Shown here: piece after piece, positions 6,065 through 8,879 of the stretch
Layout: each line of letters opens with the position of its first letter
How positions within the stretch are numbered: the stretch's first letter is position 1
From: Bacteroidaceae bacterium
GTDB taxonomy: Bacteria > Bacteroidota > Bacteroidia > Bacteroidales > Bacteroidaceae
Assembly: GCA_017558165.1 (NCBI GenBank)
Contig: JAFYWE010000150.1
Span: 1 to 8,879, forward strand
Direction of reading: 5' to 3'
Length of the DNA: 8,879 bases
Translations under genes and position numbers: made by a program
The notes under the pieces: generated by a model
What the model was told of the DNA's origin: nothing
The model's database searches: none
Seen by the model: the letters and a program-made list of their open reading frames with translations, nothing else

Positions 6065-7417
6065 ATGACAAAAGAATTCATCAACTACATAAAAGAGCTC
6101 ATTGAGCAGAAAGAGTCGGTATTGCTGCAGGAGAAAATCTCCAAGCTGCACCCTGCCGATATCGCCGAGATCTGCCTTGAGCTTGACATAGAGGAGGCGC
6201 GCTTCCTCTACAGACAGCTCGACAACGAGAGAGCTGCCGATGCCCTCACCGAGATGGATGAGGACATGCGTAACGAGCTCCTTGAGGAACTCCCATCGGA
6301 GGCCATCGCCAAGCGTTTCGTCAACTACATGGACACCGACGACGCCGTGGAGATTATCCGCGACATGGACGAGGAGAAACAGGAAGAGGTGCTCTCGCAT
6401 ATCAAGGACATTGAGCAAGCCGGTGACATTGTTGACCTTCTCCAATATGACGAGGACACTGCCGGAGGTCTCATGAGTACCGAGATGGTTGTCGTTAACG
6501 GGAACTGGAGTATGCCCGAGTGCCTGAGGGAGATGCGACAGCAGGCCGAGGAGCTCGACGACATCTATTATGTATATGTGGTTGATGATGACGAGAGGCT
6601 CTGCGGACTGTTTCCGCTCACCAAGATGATCACCAGCCCGTCCGTATCAAAGGTAAAGCACGTGATGAACACCAAGGTGGTGAGCGTAGACGTTGACACC
6701 CCTATCGACGAGGTAACAATGCTAATCGAGAAGTATAACCTCGTGGCCATCCCAGTCGTTGACAAGATCAACCGCCTGGTGGGACAGATTACCGTCGACG
6801 ATATCATGGACGAGGTACGTGAGCAGACAGAGCACGACCAGCAGTTGACAGCCGGTCTTACCCAGGACGTCGAGACAAGCGACAGCGTATTCGTGCAGAC
6901 AAAGGCACGACTGCCATGGCTCGTGATAGGCATGCTCGGAGGTATCGGTTCATCAATCCTTCTGAACTGCTTCACCAATACATTGGGCACACACCCCGAG
7001 ATGGCATTGTTCATCCCGTTGCTTGCCGGAATGGGAGGTAACGTAGGAACACAGTCATCGGCCATTGCCGTACAGGGACTCGCCAACAACTCAATAAACT
7101 CACAGCACATTTTCAGGAACATAGCCAAGGAACTTGTAGTGGCCATCGTGAACGCGACCATATTGTCACTGATGGTATACATGTACAACTTCTTCATCTA
7201 CGGAGCTTTCGACATCGTGACACTGTCCGTGCCCATAAGCCTGTTCATCGTAGTGCTTTTCGCATCATCTTTCGGCACCATGATTCCTATGGTACTTGAG
7301 AGGATGGACATAAACCCCGCCGTGGCGACAGGACCGTTCATACAGATCATCAATGACCTCAGCGGCATGACGTTCTATATGATCATTTCGATGATACTGA
7401 GCAAGATAATACTTTAA
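6065..7417 (+). CDS. mgtE: Magnesium transporter MgtE
   Basis: A homodimeric inner-membrane Mg2+ channel of 450 residues, typical length. Order of parts: MgtE N domain, a helical superhelix rich in Asp/Glu (about 10-125, with LHPADIAEI at 28-36), a CBS pair (about 130-255, including DDIYYVYVVDDDERL and YNLVAIPVVD), a plug-helix region (about 256-280), and five membrane helices (about 285-450). The pore motif PLLAGMGGNVGTQSSAIAVQ (318-337) and the last-helix ATGPFIQIINDLSG with the ion-binding Asp431 are intact. Cytosolic Mg2+ bound between the N and CBS domains closes the channel, so the protein regulates itself. It follows rsmA by 11 bases and precedes the hydrolase by 23, so one operon is likely. 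I see no recognisable M-box upstream. Confidence 0.97.
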   Translation: MTKEFINYIKELIEQKESVLLQEKISKLHPADIAEICLELDIEEARFLYRQLDNERAADALTEMDEDMRNELLEELPSEAIAKRFVNYMDTDDAVEIIRDMDEEKQEEVLSHIKDIEQAGDIVDLLQYDEDTAGGLMSTEMVVVNGNWSMPECLREMRQQAEELDDIYYVYVVDDDERLCGLFPLTKMITSPSVSKVKHVMNTKVVSVDVDTPIDEVTMLIEKYNLVAIPVVDKINRLVGQITVDDIMDEVREQTEHDQQLTAGLTQDVETSDSVFVQTKARLPWLVIGMLGGIGSSILLNCFTNTLGTHPEMALFIPLLAGMGGNVGTQSSAIAVQGLANNSINSQHIFRNIAKELVVAIVNATILSLMVYMYNFFIYGAFDIVTLSVPISLFIVVLFASSFGTMIPMVLERMDINPAVATGPFIQIINDLSGMTFYMIISMILSKIIL

Positions 7418-7440
7418 TGACAAAACATACATAAAAGAGA

Positions 7441-8640
7441 ATGAGAAGATTTTTTTCAATCATAACGGCCGCGTTCGTCTCGGCCGTTTCTCTTGCACAG
7501 ACCGACGCCCTCAAGGCGTGGCTCCAGAGTGCAGAGGGCGATTTGACCGCACAGAAGTTCGCAGGCAAGAAACTCGACAAGGTGGAGGCCGAGAAGGCAG
7601 CCATAATAATTGACTCGCTCTGGCTACAGGAGTCGGCACAGGAGCTCAAGGATGAGTGGAAAAGGATGATACTTACCCACGACACCCTGAAGTTGGCCTG
7701 CGCATGCCGCACATTCGGTACATTCCCACGCGACGGACGTAGCCTCTACGTCTCGTTGCACGGCGGTGGCGAGTGCCCCAAGGAGGTAAATGACGAGCAG
7801 TGGATGAACCAGATATACCTCTACAGCCTGCCCGAGGGTGTATACGTGGCACCACGCGCGCCATGGAACACATGGAACATGTGGCACAGGGAAGGACTCG
7901 ACGAATTGCTTGAGAAACTCATACGCACATGCGTGGTATTCGAGGGCGTGAACCCCAACAAGGTATACCTTATGGGCTACTCTGCCGGTGGCGACGGTGT
8001 ATGGCGCATGGCCCCACGTATGGCAGACAAGTGGGCCGCGGCATCAATGATGGCCGGACACCCTGGAAATGCCTCACAGGTAAACCTGCTCAACCTACCG
8101 TTCTCGATTTGGATGGGAGAGCACGACGCAGCATATGACCGCAACCGCCTTGCAAAGGAGAAAGGAGCGGTAATGGATTCGCTCCAAGCCGCGAACCCTG
8201 GAAAATATATCCACACTACAAACATAATCGAAGGCAAGGGCCACTGGATGGACAGAGCCGATGCCGACGCAGTGGAATGGATGGCACAATACCGCAGAAA
8301 TCCATACCCTAAAAGAGTCGTATGGCGCCAGGAAGAGGTTCTTCGTGAACACTTCTATTGGCTCTCGGCACCGGCCGACGAGCTAAGGCACGGCAGCTAC
8401 GTGGAGGCAAGCATAGACGGTAACTGCATAGATATAAGCCACTGCGACTATTCAAGACTCACGATATACCTTAACGACAACATGGTCGACCTTGACAAGA
8501 AGGTAACTGTCCGCTACAAAGGAAAGAAGATTGCCTGCAAGAAGCCCAAGCGCACGATTGCAAACATTTACAGCTCCCTTTGGCTACGCGGTGACCGTAG
8601 CTATGCATTTCCATGCGTCATCGAGGTTAAGCTAGACTGA
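7441..8640 (+). CDS. Secreted alpha/beta hydrolase (serine esterase-like) with C-terminal beta domain
   Basis: A 399-residue exported serine hydrolase; the substrate is not known. Signal peptide at residues 1-20 (basic MRR, hydrophobic core, likely cleavage after SLAQ). A helical, charged section (about 21-85) precedes the alpha/beta core. Oxyanion loop SLHGGG at 105-110, nucleophile elbow GYSAGGDG with Ser181, acid GEHDAAYD with Asp229, and GKGHWMD with His268 form a plausible triad. APRAPWNTWNMW (138-149) may line the active site. A separate C-terminal domain (about 300-399) looks like a beta-sandwich with SYVEASIDGNCIDIS and LTIYLNDNMVDLDKKVTV, as seen after other bacterial PHB-depolymerase-like or dienelactone-type hydrolases. 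It lies 23 bases after mgtE and has no clear promoter of its own. Esterase, acyl-glycan esterase or peptidase activity all remain possible. Confidence 0.85.
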   Translation: MRRFFSIITAAFVSAVSLAQTDALKAWLQSAEGDLTAQKFAGKKLDKVEAEKAAIIIDSLWLQESAQELKDEWKRMILTHDTLKLACACRTFGTFPRDGRSLYVSLHGGGECPKEVNDEQWMNQIYLYSLPEGVYVAPRAPWNTWNMWHREGLDELLEKLIRTCVVFEGVNPNKVYLMGYSAGGDGVWRMAPRMADKWAAASMMAGHPGNASQVNLLNLPFSIWMGEHDAAYDRNRLAKEKGAVMDSLQAANPGKYIHTTNIIEGKGHWMDRADADAVEWMAQYRRNPYPKRVVWRQEEVLREHFYWLSAPADELRHGSYVEASIDGNCIDISHCDYSRLTIYLNDNMVDLDKKVTVRYKGKKIACKKPKRTIANIYSSLWLRGDRSYAFPCVIEVKLD

Positions 8641-8719
8641 TGACATTACATAGTACCTCAAGAAGTGACAATTACCAAAATAACACTGGAATCTCAGCTA
8701 TAAACATAAAAAGTTTTAC

Positions 8720-8727
8720 TAAATTTG
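8720..8727 (+). promoter_or_regulatory. Candidate -7 box upstream of the frame at 8831
   Basis: TAAATTTG matches the Bacteroidetes -7 element exactly, in an AT-rich gap (8641-8830) that otherwise holds no gene, RNA or clear terminator that I can see. No -33 TTTG lies at the right distance. If real, the leader to the ATG at 8831 is about 98 bases. Confidence 0.35.
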
Positions 8728-8830
8728 TAAAACAAAATCACATTATCCGTAGCCTTGACAAAGCCCAGACAAGTTGCCAATGGTAGTTTGAATTTACAGA
8801 ACCGCCTTTATTAACATTAACCATAAAGCT

Positions 8831-8879
8831 ATGTTAGAAATAATTTTAGTATTCGCACTTATTAATATCATAATCAAAT
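8831..8879 (+). CDS. Start of an unidentified hydrophobic protein (partial)
   Basis: An ATG opens a frame reading MLEIILVFALINIIIK up to the window edge, with an in-frame stop upstream at 8789-8791. The residues are nearly all hydrophobic, so this would be a membrane segment or a signal anchor. Only 16 codons are visible in AT-rich DNA, so it could be a chance frame. A -7-like box about 100 bases upstream is the only support. Confidence 0.35.
   Translation, partial: MLEIILVFALINIIIK

Noticed and set aside
5645..6445. A 266-codon minus-strand open frame across the rsmA-mgtE junction, and a 209-codon one at 6568-7197
   Set aside because: Both are antisense to genes with intact family motifs, span an operon junction or coding core, and show no recognisable domain. 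They are shadows of codon bias.
8641..8830. Search for a terminator or small gene after the hydrolase
   Set aside because: I see no convincing stem followed by a T-run and no credible short gene. Minus-strand frames here are short and hydrophobic without support.
1..8879. Defence system, mobile element, CRISPR or toxin-antitoxin locus
   Set aside because: All large genes are recognisable housekeeping or common families. There are no direct repeats, transposase motifs or composition shifts.

Overview
The window looks like chromosomal DNA of a member of the Bacteroidales (Bacteroides/Prevotella-like). Three things point there: the close family resemblance of every recognised protein, a 5-formyltetrahydrofolate cyclo-ligase next to a MeaB GTPase with an 'MEHPEND' start, and Bacteroidetes-type promoters (TAnnTTTG at -7, with weak or absent Shine-Dalgarno sequences). 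Base composition and coding style are even throughout. I see no insertion sequence, phage gene, tRNA, rRNA, CRISPR array or attachment site.

Layout. Positions 1-56 are the last codons of a rightward gene I cannot name. A strong hairpin at 72-105 separates it from a leftward block. Read in its direction of transcription (right to left), that block holds: (i) a polytopic membrane protein of the flippase-like/UPF0104 family (5073-4087) followed after 12 bases by the aminoacyl-histidine dipeptidase pepD (4074-2617), ended by a GC-rich terminator at 2558-2588; (ii) a monocistronic DUF3332-type lipoprotein (2376-1840) with its own promoter and terminator; (iii) meaB (1738-626) overlapping a 5-formyltetrahydrofolate cyclo-ligase gene (633-103). 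From 5265 the genes run rightward: rsmA (16S rRNA dimethyltransferase), mgtE (magnesium channel) after 11 bases, and a secreted alpha/beta hydrolase after 23 bases, probably one operon. Positions 8641-8830 hold no gene, only a candidate promoter. A short hydrophobic reading frame begins at 8831 and leaves the window.

Most of this is housekeeping: folate salvage, B12-dependent mutase maintenance, dipeptide breakdown, ribosome maturation and magnesium uptake. I found no convincing new defence, mobile or biosynthetic system. The most unusual stretch is the 191-bp divergent region 5074-5264. There the best -7 boxes for the two directions face each other, so the two 5' leaders would overlap antisense. 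The rsmA-mgtE leader also carries two inverted repeats that share one arm and so could fold in alternative ways.
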